The notes under the pieces are model-generated. The model was given only the letters and a program-made list of their open reading frames with translations. It was not told the DNA's origin and searched no databases. A stretch of DNA of 64,000 nucleotides from Candidatus Obscuribacterales bacterium (GTDB lineage Bacteria > Cyanobacteriota > Vampirovibrionia > Obscuribacterales > Obscuribacteraceae), in assembly GCA_021732025.1 (NCBI GenBank), contig JAKFVU010000034.1, positions 124,001 to 188,000 of the forward strand, in the 5' to 3' direction. A program made the translations under genes and the position numbers. Every line of letters starts with the position of its first letter. Position 1 is the first letter of the stretch. Shown here piece after piece: positions 41,809 to 48,611 of the stretch.

Positions 41809-42051
41809 TTATCCCTCAGCCATGTAAGGCATAAGAGCGATGTCACGAGCCCGTTTGATAGCAACGGTCAAAGAACGTTGGTGCTTAGCGCAGTTGCCGC
41901 TGATGCGACGTGGCAAGATTTTGCCGCGCTCAGTTACAAACTTCTTCAAGCGGTTTGGATCTTTGTAGTCAATAAATTCTACTTTGTCAGCACAGAAGCC
42001 GCAGGTCTTGCGACGACGTGGTGGTGCTGAATCGTTGGACATTCTACCCAT
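41809..42051 (-). CDS. rpsR: 30S ribosomal protein S18
   Basis: Small-subunit platform protein that pairs with S6. It has 80 residues. [19 protein letters not shown] carries a Cys pair that, with a later Cys ([12 protein letters not shown]), fits the zinc-binding form of S18. [20 protein letters not shown] is the rRNA-binding core. The start has GGAG at good spacing. It follows ssb by 25 nt in the classical rpsF-ssb-rpsR operon. Confidence 0.97.
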   Translation of the reverse strand: MGRMSNDSAPPRRRKTCGFCADKVEFIDYKDPNRLKKFVTERGKILPRRISGNCAKHQRSLTVAIKRARDIALMPYMAEG

Positions 42052-42076
42052 TTAACTAACTCCTTAAAAATGCAAT

Positions 42077-42550
42077 TTAGAACGGAATCTCATCTTCTGA
42101 AGAGAAGATAGCGTCGAGATCTTCCGGTTCTTTACCTTCAACTATGTTCTTTGCTTTTCCAGCTGGACGACTAGCAACGGTAGCCAAGCGACTTTCGTCG
42201 TCTCCACCTTTAGAAGATTCTCCACCCACTGTGAGAGAGAGATTCTCTACTGCTACTGCATCAATTTCCACATCGCGGCGTTTGGCGCCTTCGGCTGTGG
42301 TGTAATTATTGATTTGCAGACGTCCATCAACTGCCACATAATCGCCTTTCTTGATCTCTTGAGCGGAACGCTCAGCGAGGTCTCTCCAGGTAATCACTTT
42401 GACGAAATTGGTGTCTACTCCACCATCTTGACGATTAGGTGAATCAACCCCAATGGTGAATTCAGTAACCGCAACGTTATTGTTGGGAGTGAAGCGCTTT
42501 TCTGGTGCTTTCACTACCCGCCCTGAAATGACTACTTTGCTCAAACTCAT
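42077..42550 (-). CDS. ssb: single-stranded DNA-binding protein
   Basis: Coats single-stranded DNA in replication and repair. It has 157 residues: an OB-fold (~1-108; VVISGRVVKAPEKRFTPN; TWRDLAERSAQEIKKGDYV), a Lys/Gly/Ser linker, and the acidic C-terminal tip ending DEIPF, which recruits partner proteins. It lies between rpsF and rpsR, the standard location. Confidence 0.97.
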   Translation of the reverse strand: MSLSKVVISGRVVKAPEKRFTPNNNVAVTEFTIGVDSPNRQDGGVDTNFVKVITWRDLAERSAQEIKKGDYVAVDGRLQINNYTTAEGAKRRDVEIDAVAVENLSLTVGGESSKGGDDESRLATVASRPAGKAKNIVEGKEPEDLDAIFSSEDEIPF

Positions 42551-42610
42551 GGCATACCTGCTTACTTACTTTGTGTGTAAAGTTACCCCTCTAGAAAACT
42601 CTAGAGTCAA

Positions 42611-42934
42611 TTACTGGGCGGCTTTCGCTTCTTCTTCTAACACAACGATAAGTGAGCGGATAATGTCTTCGGAGAGCACCATCATTCGCTTCAACGGTGA
42701 AATAGACTCAGTCTTAACTGTGAAAGTGATGAGGACATAGTATCCGTCACGCATTTTTTCTACTTCGTAGGCCAGTCTTTTACGGCCTTTTTTGTCTACT
42801 GCTTCAACCGTTCCACCTTGCGCTTTGATGAACTCTTCAACAGCGTTGATGGTGCGGTCTACAGCATCTTCATCGAGATTTGGTCTAACGATGAAAACAG
42901 ATTCGTACTGTTTTTGTTTTTTAGATTCAGCCAA
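42611..42934 (-). CDS. rpsF: 30S ribosomal protein S6
   Basis: The protein has 107 residues and starts at TTG 42934 with AGGGG eight bases upstream. The S6 fold is recognisable from YESVFIVRPNLDEDAVDRTI, VDKKGRKRLAYEV and DGYYVLITFTVK. It heads the rpsF-ssb-rpsR operon and binds S18 on the 30S platform. A non-ATG start for an abundant ribosomal protein is unusual. Confidence 0.96.
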   Translation of the reverse strand: MAESKKQKQYESVFIVRPNLDEDAVDRTINAVEEFIKAQGGTVEAVDKKGRKRLAYEVEKMRDGYYVLITFTVKTESISPLKRMMVLSEDIIRSLIVVLEEEAKAAQ

Positions 42935-42960
42935 TGCTTTATCCCCTATGGTCTAAACGT

Positions 42961-42973
42961 CCTGCTCGGCAGG
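42961..42973 (-). promoter_or_regulatory. small leader hairpin before rpsF
   Basis: On the minus strand CCTGC pairs with GCAGG around CGA, 27 nt upstream of the rpsF start. Leaders of rpsF in many bacteria carry an S6:S18-binding hairpin with a CCG element, and a CCG is present here, but the stem is short and the match is not established. Confidence 0.25.
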
Positions 42974-43176
42974 CAAAGGATTACTCGAAACTCGAAGTTA
43001 CTCGGAATTACGTATGATATTACCTTGCTACGAACCCGAGATCGTAACACGGCCATACCTTGCAATAATTGGTACTGGGGCTTGTATTACGCAATAATTT
43101 GCTAATTACCTTAAAATCCACATAGAATAACCTTAGATTGAATGGTTATGATTTTTTGCTTATTTTGGAGGGGCCC

Positions 43177-44238
43177 TTGCAGATTATTGGGAAAGCGCGC
43201 ATATTCGAGGCTTTCACCGTAAGTGTGGGTCTATGCAGCGCAGTTGTTATTGGCGCGCTGTCTATCGGCGTTGGCGCCAGTCCGGCACATGCCAGAGAAC
43301 AGTGGCAGATGCAGCACCCTGAAGGTGCGCCGCCCACTGGACCGGTTGGCAAGGGTTGGGTCCCGGCGGCTCCGGGTTCAGTACCAGGATTAGTTGGCAG
43401 TGGCAGTAGCAGCGCTGGCAGTCAATCCAGCACTGGTATGGCCCCAGGGCTTCTCGCACCCGGCCTCGGTGCTCCATCTGGGTCAGATGCTGGCGTGCCA
43501 GCTTACGGTGGTAAGCGTCATATACCTGATGAGATTATTCAACAAATGTTAGTGTCGCGCATCGGCGCTGGCTCGATGTTGACCGGTGTGCTTGGTGATG
43601 ATATTTCATCGAAAAGTAGCCACTCTGGAGATTTGTTTTCGGTAGTTCTAGTAGATGGCCATAGTCAAAATGGTCATGAGCTAATACCGCGGGGCTCGCG
43701 TATCATCGGCAAGATTGTCATGGCCGCTCCTGCTGCTGGCCAGCGCACAGCCATGCCCGGCAATGTAGAAGTTGGTTTGACTACTCTTGTTTTTCCTGAT
43801 GGTCGCTCAATTGCCTTTACTGGTTTTATTGAGCGTAACCCTGCGCACAACATGAAGAAGCCGCCGGTCAGTCGTGGTCCTGGTATGTCTATGTCTGACT
43901 ACACAGCTTCGGTTGGATCGATGTTTGGTTCTTTCACTTCTGGTATTGGTGCTATTCGTGCCCGAACCAATAGAGGCAAAGATATTCTTCTGCGCGAAGG
44001 AGAGGTTGTTCCTGTTCGTGTTACTCGCACTATTGATTTAACTAAGATGAGCCCGCCTACAGCTCCTCCCAGTCAGCCACTGGCAAATCCATTTGCATCT
44101 GCGCCCAATACTTCTGCTCAAGTACCGCAAAGTATGTACGCACCAAATGGTAATGCGGCGCAAACAAATATGGCACCACAAACAAACATGGTGCCGCAAA
44201 CTCCAATATTGCCTAAAGAATTGCCAGATCCTTTTTAG
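43177..44238 (+). CDS. secreted protein with TrbI/VirB10-like domain
   Basis: Chosen start TTG 43177 (MQIIGKARIF), preceded by GGAGGGG; the frame stays open to TTG 43138, but that start has no ribosome-binding site. The 353 residues begin with a signal peptide (SVGLCSAVVIGALSIGVGAS; cleavage likely after AHA). A Gly/Ser/Pro-rich stretch follows (~40-110). Residues ~115-270 resemble the beta-rich TrbI/VirB10 domain: AGSMLTGVLGDDISS, HELIPRGSRIIGKI and TTLVFPDGRSIAFTGF match the 'stable IP.GSrl.G ... pdG' pattern. The tail is Asn/Gln/Pro-rich. No other conjugation or type IV secretion genes are near, so an envelope role is more likely than DNA transfer. Confidence 0.72.
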   Translation: MQIIGKARIFEAFTVSVGLCSAVVIGALSIGVGASPAHAREQWQMQHPEGAPPTGPVGKGWVPAAPGSVPGLVGSGSSSAGSQSSTGMAPGLLAPGLGAPSGSDAGVPAYGGKRHIPDEIIQQMLVSRIGAGSMLTGVLGDDISSKSSHSGDLFSVVLVDGHSQNGHELIPRGSRIIGKIVMAAPAAGQRTAMPGNVEVGLTTLVFPDGRSIAFTGFIERNPAHNMKKPPVSRGPGMSMSDYTASVGSMFGSFTSGIGAIRARTNRGKDILLREGEVVPVRVTRTIDLTKMSPPTAPPSQPLANPFASAPNTSAQVPQSMYAPNGNAAQTNMAPQTNMVPQTPILPKELPDPF

Positions 44239-44265
44239 ATTAGATCTGGCAATTCTGTTTTTTAG
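44217..44265 (+). terminator. strong intrinsic terminator spanning a stop codon
   Basis: A 14-bp stem, AGAATTGCCAGATC (44217-44230) with GATCTGGCAATTCT (44243-44256), encloses a 12-base loop that contains the TAG stop (44236-44238), followed by a TTTTTT tract. The 5' arm lies within the last codons of the gene. The reverse strand has a weaker T tract, so it may also stop transcription of the convergent HTH gene ending at 44296. Confidence 0.85.
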
Positions 44266-44295
44266 TTTTAGTCTTTGAGCTTTAGCTCTCTGGGC

Positions 44296-45555
44296 TTAGT
44301 CTTCTTGCTGCGGCTTTTGAGTTGGGCTGCCAGACTTGTATTCAGCCAGGTGCCTCCACCCTTGGTGCAGAATAAGTTGATAAGCATAGACTTGCTCTAA
44401 CCAACGGCGTTCGCCTTCTGGAAGATCAGGTCTTTCTAGTCTGCGTTTTAACGAACCAGTGATCAAGCGAGTTTCTTCAATGGCTTTTCTATAAGAACGC
44501 ACAGGCTTTTGCATTTGTGCCCATGAAGATGGCTCAGCACTGCGCTGAGCGGCTGGTGCAGCTGCTGCAACAGCGACGCGGTCTTGACCTTGTCTCTCTC
44601 TTGGTTCTCTATCTTTGCCATCACGATCACGTGGTTCGCGATCTCTTCGTGGCTCACGATCGCCTCGTGCTGCTGGATCGCGATCTGCTCTATCAGTACG
44701 TTCTGGTCTGTCTGCGCGATCTTGCCGCTCTGGTCTGTCGGGGCGCTCGAGTCTATCAGGACGTTCGAGTCTGTCAGGCCGTTCGAGCCTATCTGGACGA
44801 TCTAGTCTATCGCCATCTTTGGCCTCAACTCCGGCTTGGGCTGACCCCAAAGGTGATTGCTTGCTCAAGACTTGCGTAGCAAGCGGATTCTCAATAACTT
44901 TCTTGTGCTTCTCGCCGCCGCCCCGTCTTCTTTCTTTGCGTTTGGCGCGGTAACAATCGAGACAGTCTCTCAAGCGAGGATTGTTATGTTCGAATGTTTT
45001 GGCACATGTTTGACAGGTGAGAGCGTGCATGAACTTTTCGCCATCAGCACTGCCTTCGCCTGGTGCTGACTGTTCATCGCTAGATTCAGAATCAGAAGAA
45101 GACTCATCTTCTTTTTCTTTCTCATCAATGTCTTCTTTAGGTTGAGCTTTGACTACTTTAGTAGCACGCACTTTACGTGCTGGTTCAGGCTTAACCTCTT
45201 CTTCTTCTTCAGCTTCTTCGTCGTCAACTTCGACAACTGCTTTTTTAGCTTTTGAAGTAACAACCTTGGTTGCTTTGCCGCGAGATTTTGCCTTGCTCGG
45301 CTTCTCGTCGGGCTTGCCAGAGCGCATCTCTTCCAACTGTTCCATCACTTTTGGATTAGTGAGGCCATCTTCTTTGAGCTTGCGAATTTCTTGCAACTCT
45401 TCTAGCGCTTGGGCTGGAAGAACTTTGATACCGTTTTCGTCAGTGGCTGTTTCGATTTCGAACTCTTGAATGTAGCGTCTGATGGTGACACTAGTGACAT
45501 TGAGATCTTTTGCAGCCTGGGCAATTTTGGTGCCCTCTACCTTGCTTCGACTCAT
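44296..45555 (-). CDS. MerR-like HTH protein with zinc ribbon and Arg-Asp repeats
   Basis: Preferred start ATG 45555 (MSRSKVEGTK) with AAGG upstream; TTG 45558 is in frame. The ~419 residues are modular. Residues ~1-75 are a MerR-type winged helix (KIAQAAKDLNVTSVTIRRYI; ALEELQEIRKLKEDGLTN). An acidic/basic linker follows. A four-cysteine zinc ribbon (LTCQTCAKTF ... RDCLDCYRAKRKERR) lies at ~175-210. A highly charged Arg/Asp/Pro/Glu block (~240-330) has LERPDR repeats. A helical C-terminal domain (~340-405, SYRKAIEETRLITGSLKRRL) closes the protein. A nucleic-acid-binding regulator or RNA-associated protein is likely; the combination is unfamiliar to me. Confidence 0.72.
   Translation of the reverse strand: MSRSKVEGTKIAQAAKDLNVTSVTIRRYIQEFEIETATDENGIKVLPAQALEELQEIRKLKEDGLTNPKVMEQLEEMRSGKPDEKPSKAKSRGKATKVVTSKAKKAVVEVDDEEAEEEEEVKPEPARKVRATKVVKAQPKEDIDEKEKEDESSSDSESSDEQSAPGEGSADGEKFMHALTCQTCAKTFEHNNPRLRDCLDCYRAKRKERRRGGGEKHKKVIENPLATQVLSKQSPLGSAQAGVEAKDGDRLDRPDRLERPDRLERPDRLERPDRPERQDRADRPERTDRADRDPAARGDREPRRDREPRDRDGKDREPRERQGQDRVAVAAAAPAAQRSAEPSSWAQMQKPVRSYRKAIEETRLITGSLKRRLERPDLPEGERRWLEQVYAYQLILHQGWRHLAEYKSGSPTQKPQQED
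44560..44840 (-). repeat. RPDRLE-type charged repeat block
   Basis: Coding for repeated ERPDRL and DREPR-like hexamers inside the HTH/zinc-ribbon gene. The densest part (~44740-44810) has four nearly identical 18-bp units. The resulting Arg/Asp alternation resembles RD/RE-type RNA-associated disordered regions. Confidence 0.75.
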
Positions 45556-45652
45556 CAAAATACCTTGTTTAAATAAAAGGAAAATGTTTGTGGCTTACTC
45601 ATACAAGTTATGCATAAATCGTTCTTAGCTCTTCTTGAGCTTTAGCTTTGGC

Positions 45653-45676
45653 AGTATTGCTAAGACCAGCAATACT
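45653..45676. other. inverted repeat in a 286-bp intergenic region
   Basis: AGTATTGCT (45653-45661) and AGCAATACT (45668-45676) form a 9-bp perfect stem with a six-base loop. There is no T tract on either side, so it is not a typical terminator; it lies ~100 bp upstream of the HTH gene and could be an operator or RNA structure. The rest of the interval 45559-45844 holds nothing else I can name. Confidence 0.5.
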
Positions 45677-45844
45677 CAATCATGAACGACCTAAATACTT
45701 TCAGCCGGGGTTTGCGACGCTCTAACTGCTCTATTTTATTAGACATCACTGTTAGATATCAAAAACCTGCTTATAAGGTATCGCATCCCAAGCAATGACA
45801 TCTTGGCTGGCCAATTAATTGTTACTAATTGTTTTGTTTAGCCC

Positions 45845-47293
45845 TCACCGGCTTAGGCGGTCGAGGTTTATTTTGTTGTAGCGATAAAGGTAAGTAGGAG
45901 TGTTACCCATCTGTCTTAGCAGCAAGGCATCAGGGCGCTTATGAACCACGCTGGTCGCAAATGGAGAAAGATTAGGTTGACTCAGCATCAGACCAGCTAG
46001 CAGCGGCCAAGCGATGCGGTGACCCATATTGACTGTGACCAAGCCAGTGTCATCAATAAGTTGTGCTTTAGGGCCATACTCGCGGCTGAGATAAGGGTTT
46101 TTGGCTAACCATGCGGCGATATCTGCTGCCTCTGCTGGTTGGCTTAGTCCATTGGCAGCGTTGTTTTGCGAATTTTTCTTTTGCAAGAATGTGTCTAGGG
46201 CAAATTTGGCTAGGCCGCTCTTGGTATCTTTGTCGTTGCCGTTAGGGTTTGCTGTAAACAGACTGTTCACGGTGCTCAGTAAATCTGCTGATTTAGAAGC
46301 ACTGAGATTACCTGTGGTGGCAATTTGACGAATGGCAATACCGCCATCAGCTGGTCTGCCCAGGCGAGTCTGGGCGTGTAGTGCCTGCGAAGTTAAGAGA
46401 GGACCATCATTGTCGTTAGTAAGAACAAACACATTCTTCTCTGTGCACTTTTGCAAATCACCTTTGCGTTGTTCGGCTGTGTGATAGTCGATATCGGCGC
46501 AAGAGAGAAAGACATTGCGAAATGGAGTGGCACCAGATGAGCCTGGGGGCAATTGACTTTGGGCTGTGCCATACCAAAATGCCAGTCTAGAGCCCATTGA
46601 GTGTGCGACTAAATCTATTGAGGTGTCGTAACTCTTCTCGCGAGCGAGCCTATTAACAAACTCGCGAAATGGTGCTTCTGACCATTCTAAGCTGGCCTCG
46701 TCACCGGTGTAGTCAGCTTTGTTGCCGGTAGAGGGCCAAGCAAAAAGCACAGGTAAAATATCTTGCCCTGGTGCTCTGCGCTCATATTCATCGGCAAGCT
46801 CAGCTAACTCTCTTGCTGACTCTTCAAAAGTCATGTCATAACCGTGAATATAAATACAAATCAGACCATGAAAGTTCTTGAGCCGATTGAAAAAATCAGT
46901 GTCAGACAAACGGTTGATCTGACCGACTTTTGCCCCGACCCAATAAGTGTCGCGCTTTGCCATTTCACTGCGCAGCTGATTCCAGTTCGGACTGTTCGCT
47001 ATGGTTGGAATATTTGAATCTGGTTTGAGAAAAGTCGCGACACCGTACTCTGTTGATCCTTGCCCCAAACCAATATCTAAATGTCGTGCAGCACCATAGA
47101 GTGGGCGACCGCTGGGGCTGTCGTTCTGTCTGGTGGTGGCGTAAAAGACACCAATTTCTCTACTGTTGCTAAATTTCTGCGCGTAGGCTGCACTGTTGCT
47201 GTTTGAACCTGCAATCGGTGCTATAAGGCCGAGCAGCAAGCTTGCTGACAGGAGTAAGACCAATTGTGGCGTAAATTTAGATTGAAGGCGCAT
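45845..47293 (-). CDS. secreted alpha/beta hydrolase, DUF900 family
   Basis: The protein has 482 residues. The N-terminal signal peptide has hydrophobic core LVLLLSASLLLGLIAPIAG with cleavage probable around AYAQ (~38). The DUF900 pattern is present: EIGVFYATTRQND near residue 47, IYIHGYDMTFEESARELAEL (oxyanion/HG motif), LFAWPSTGNKADYTGDEAS, and the nucleophile elbow DLVAHSMGSRLAFW (Ser ~233). A downstream Asp (FLSCADIDYHTA) and a His in the C-terminal part would complete the triad. The ~150 residues after the core are extra and unassigned. The substrate is unknown. Confidence 0.82.
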   Translation of the reverse strand: MRLQSKFTPQLVLLLSASLLLGLIAPIAGSNSNSAAYAQKFSNSREIGVFYATTRQNDSPSGRPLYGAARHLDIGLGQGSTEYGVATFLKPDSNIPTIANSPNWNQLRSEMAKRDTYWVGAKVGQINRLSDTDFFNRLKNFHGLICIYIHGYDMTFEESARELAELADEYERRAPGQDILPVLFAWPSTGNKADYTGDEASLEWSEAPFREFVNRLAREKSYDTSIDLVAHSMGSRLAFWYGTAQSQLPPGSSGATPFRNVFLSCADIDYHTAEQRKGDLQKCTEKNVFVLTNDNDGPLLTSQALHAQTRLGRPADGGIAIRQIATTGNLSASKSADLLSTVNSLFTANPNGNDKDTKSGLAKFALDTFLQKKNSQNNAANGLSQPAEAADIAAWLAKNPYLSREYGPKAQLIDDTGLVTVNMGHRIAWPLLAGLMLSQPNLSPFATSVVHKRPDALLLRQMGNTPTYLYRYNKINLDRLSR

Positions 47294-47317
47294 GGGGTCA
47301 CTTCGAAAGGGCCTTTA

Positions 47318-48379
47318 TTATAAGCCGACACCGAAGTTGAGTTGTGCTTGTGTGTAAGCTGATTTCAAGTGAGCCCGTGAAACATGGGTGTAAAGCTGAG
47401 TGGTAACCAGATTGGCGTGACCGAGCAATTCTTGCACTGCTCTTAAGTCGGCACCGTTTTCAAGTAGGTGGGTGGCAAAGCTATGCCTGAGAGTGTGTGG
47501 CGAAATCGATTTTATAATTCCCGCTTTTTGGCTCAGTCTTTTTACAATTTGCCAGACCACCAAGCGCGACAATCTTTGCCCTTGTTCGTCTTTAAAAAGA
47601 GGCTCTTCTTTTACAGCACGGCGCGAACGCGAAGCGATGATCTTGCTATTGGCCACCACTGGTTGCATTTCTTTTCTTGGCCTACCACGTTTGCGGGGCT
47701 TGCCTAAGTTGGCTTCGCGCAATAGTTGTGCTTGCAAAACTTTTGCCTGGTTTAGCTCTTCTATTTCATTGCGATAAATTGCTAGTGCTGCAATTGCTTC
47801 TTTGCCCACAGGTACAATGCGCTCTTTTGAGCCTTTGCCAAAGCACTTGATATAACCCTGGGCAATATTTAAATCAGAAATATTGAGACCTACTAGTTCT
47901 GATACACGCAATCCACAGCCGTACATCAGCTCCAAGATTGCTTTCTCGCGAGCTGTACTGGTGACGGCGAAAAGCAACGAAATCTCAGCAGTAGTTAGAA
48001 CCTGAGGCAGCTTTTTTATGCGATGCGGGTTTTCGAAATGCTCAAGGGGATCTTTTTCTACTAAGTGCATGTCTTTGAGCCAGCCAAACCACCCTCTAAG
48101 ACTTGCTAGCATGCGCGTAACACTGGCTGGCTGTTGGCCTTTAGCCTTGAGTGACGAAAGATAGCGCAGCACCTCACCACGAGTTGGCATGGTGCCTGCT
48201 CGCGAGCTTATGCGCCCACTCTGTTGCTCGAGCTTAAACCAGTTAGTAAAGAAAGTAAGATCGCGTTGATATGAAATGACTGTGTTGAGCGAAAGACTGC
48301 GCTCTGCTTTTATGTGCTCTAAATATGGTGCCAAGAACAAAACTAGATTTGTCTCAGAGGAGGCAATTTTATTGGCCAT
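47318..48379 (-). CDS. tyrosine recombinase (Xer-like) with a basic AT-hook-containing insertion
   Basis: Preferred start ATG 48379 (MANKIASSE, 353 residues) with AGGTGG upstream; the frame continues to 48514 without a convincing start. The N-terminal SAM-like DNA-binding domain (~10-110) and catalytic domain show the expected residues: Arg in YGCGLRVSELVGL, a Lys-containing beta hairpin (CFGKGSKERIVP), HTLRHSFATHLLENGADL, LLGHANLVTTQLYTHVS with the nucleophile Tyr. A ~45-residue insertion (~205-255) interrupts the catalytic domain and carries KRGRPRK, an AT-hook core, plus SRSRRAVK. Xer enzymes resolve chromosome dimers at dif. No dif-like site or integrated element is recognised nearby. Confidence 0.9.
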   Translation of the reverse strand: MANKIASSETNLVLFLAPYLEHIKAERSLSLNTVISYQRDLTFFTNWFKLEQQSGRISSRAGTMPTRGEVLRYLSSLKAKGQQPASVTRMLASLRGWFGWLKDMHLVEKDPLEHFENPHRIKKLPQVLTTAEISLLFAVTSTAREKAILELMYGCGLRVSELVGLNISDLNIAQGYIKCFGKGSKERIVPVGKEAIAALAIYRNEIEELNQAKVLQAQLLREANLGKPRKRGRPRKEMQPVVANSKIIASRSRRAVKEEPLFKDEQGQRLSRLVVWQIVKRLSQKAGIIKSISPHTLRHSFATHLLENGADLRAVQELLGHANLVTTQLYTHVSRAHLKSAYTQAQLNFGVGL

Positions 48380-48611
48380 GCTCTGTCCACCTAAGCTATT
48401 GGCAAGCCTAGGCGTAGAGATAGATATAGGGCTGATGGGAGTCAGCCCGGAGTAATTATTCAATTGCCCTGTCATTGCATATATCATACACATATATACA
48501 CTTAAGGCAAGCAAAATAAGGCCTCACCGGTGGTGGCGCTTGTTTAATTGCGAAAGCTAGTATTTATCGGTCGGATAAAGGCCGGCTTGGGCTAAATCTG
48601 CTTTCCTGAGA

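Noticed and set aside
41613..41864. Minus-strand open frame over the tRNA
   Set aside because: It covers tRNA-Leu and overlaps rpsR, without ribosome-binding site or recognisable protein.
44517..44953. Plus-strand frames across the RPDR repeats
   Set aside because: They mirror the repeat coding region of the HTH/zinc-ribbon protein, which has clear domains.
47318..48379. Integrated mobile element marked by the recombinase
   Set aside because: No flanking attachment repeats, phage or plasmid genes were seen; the protein is Xer-like and neighbours are ordinary chromosomal genes.
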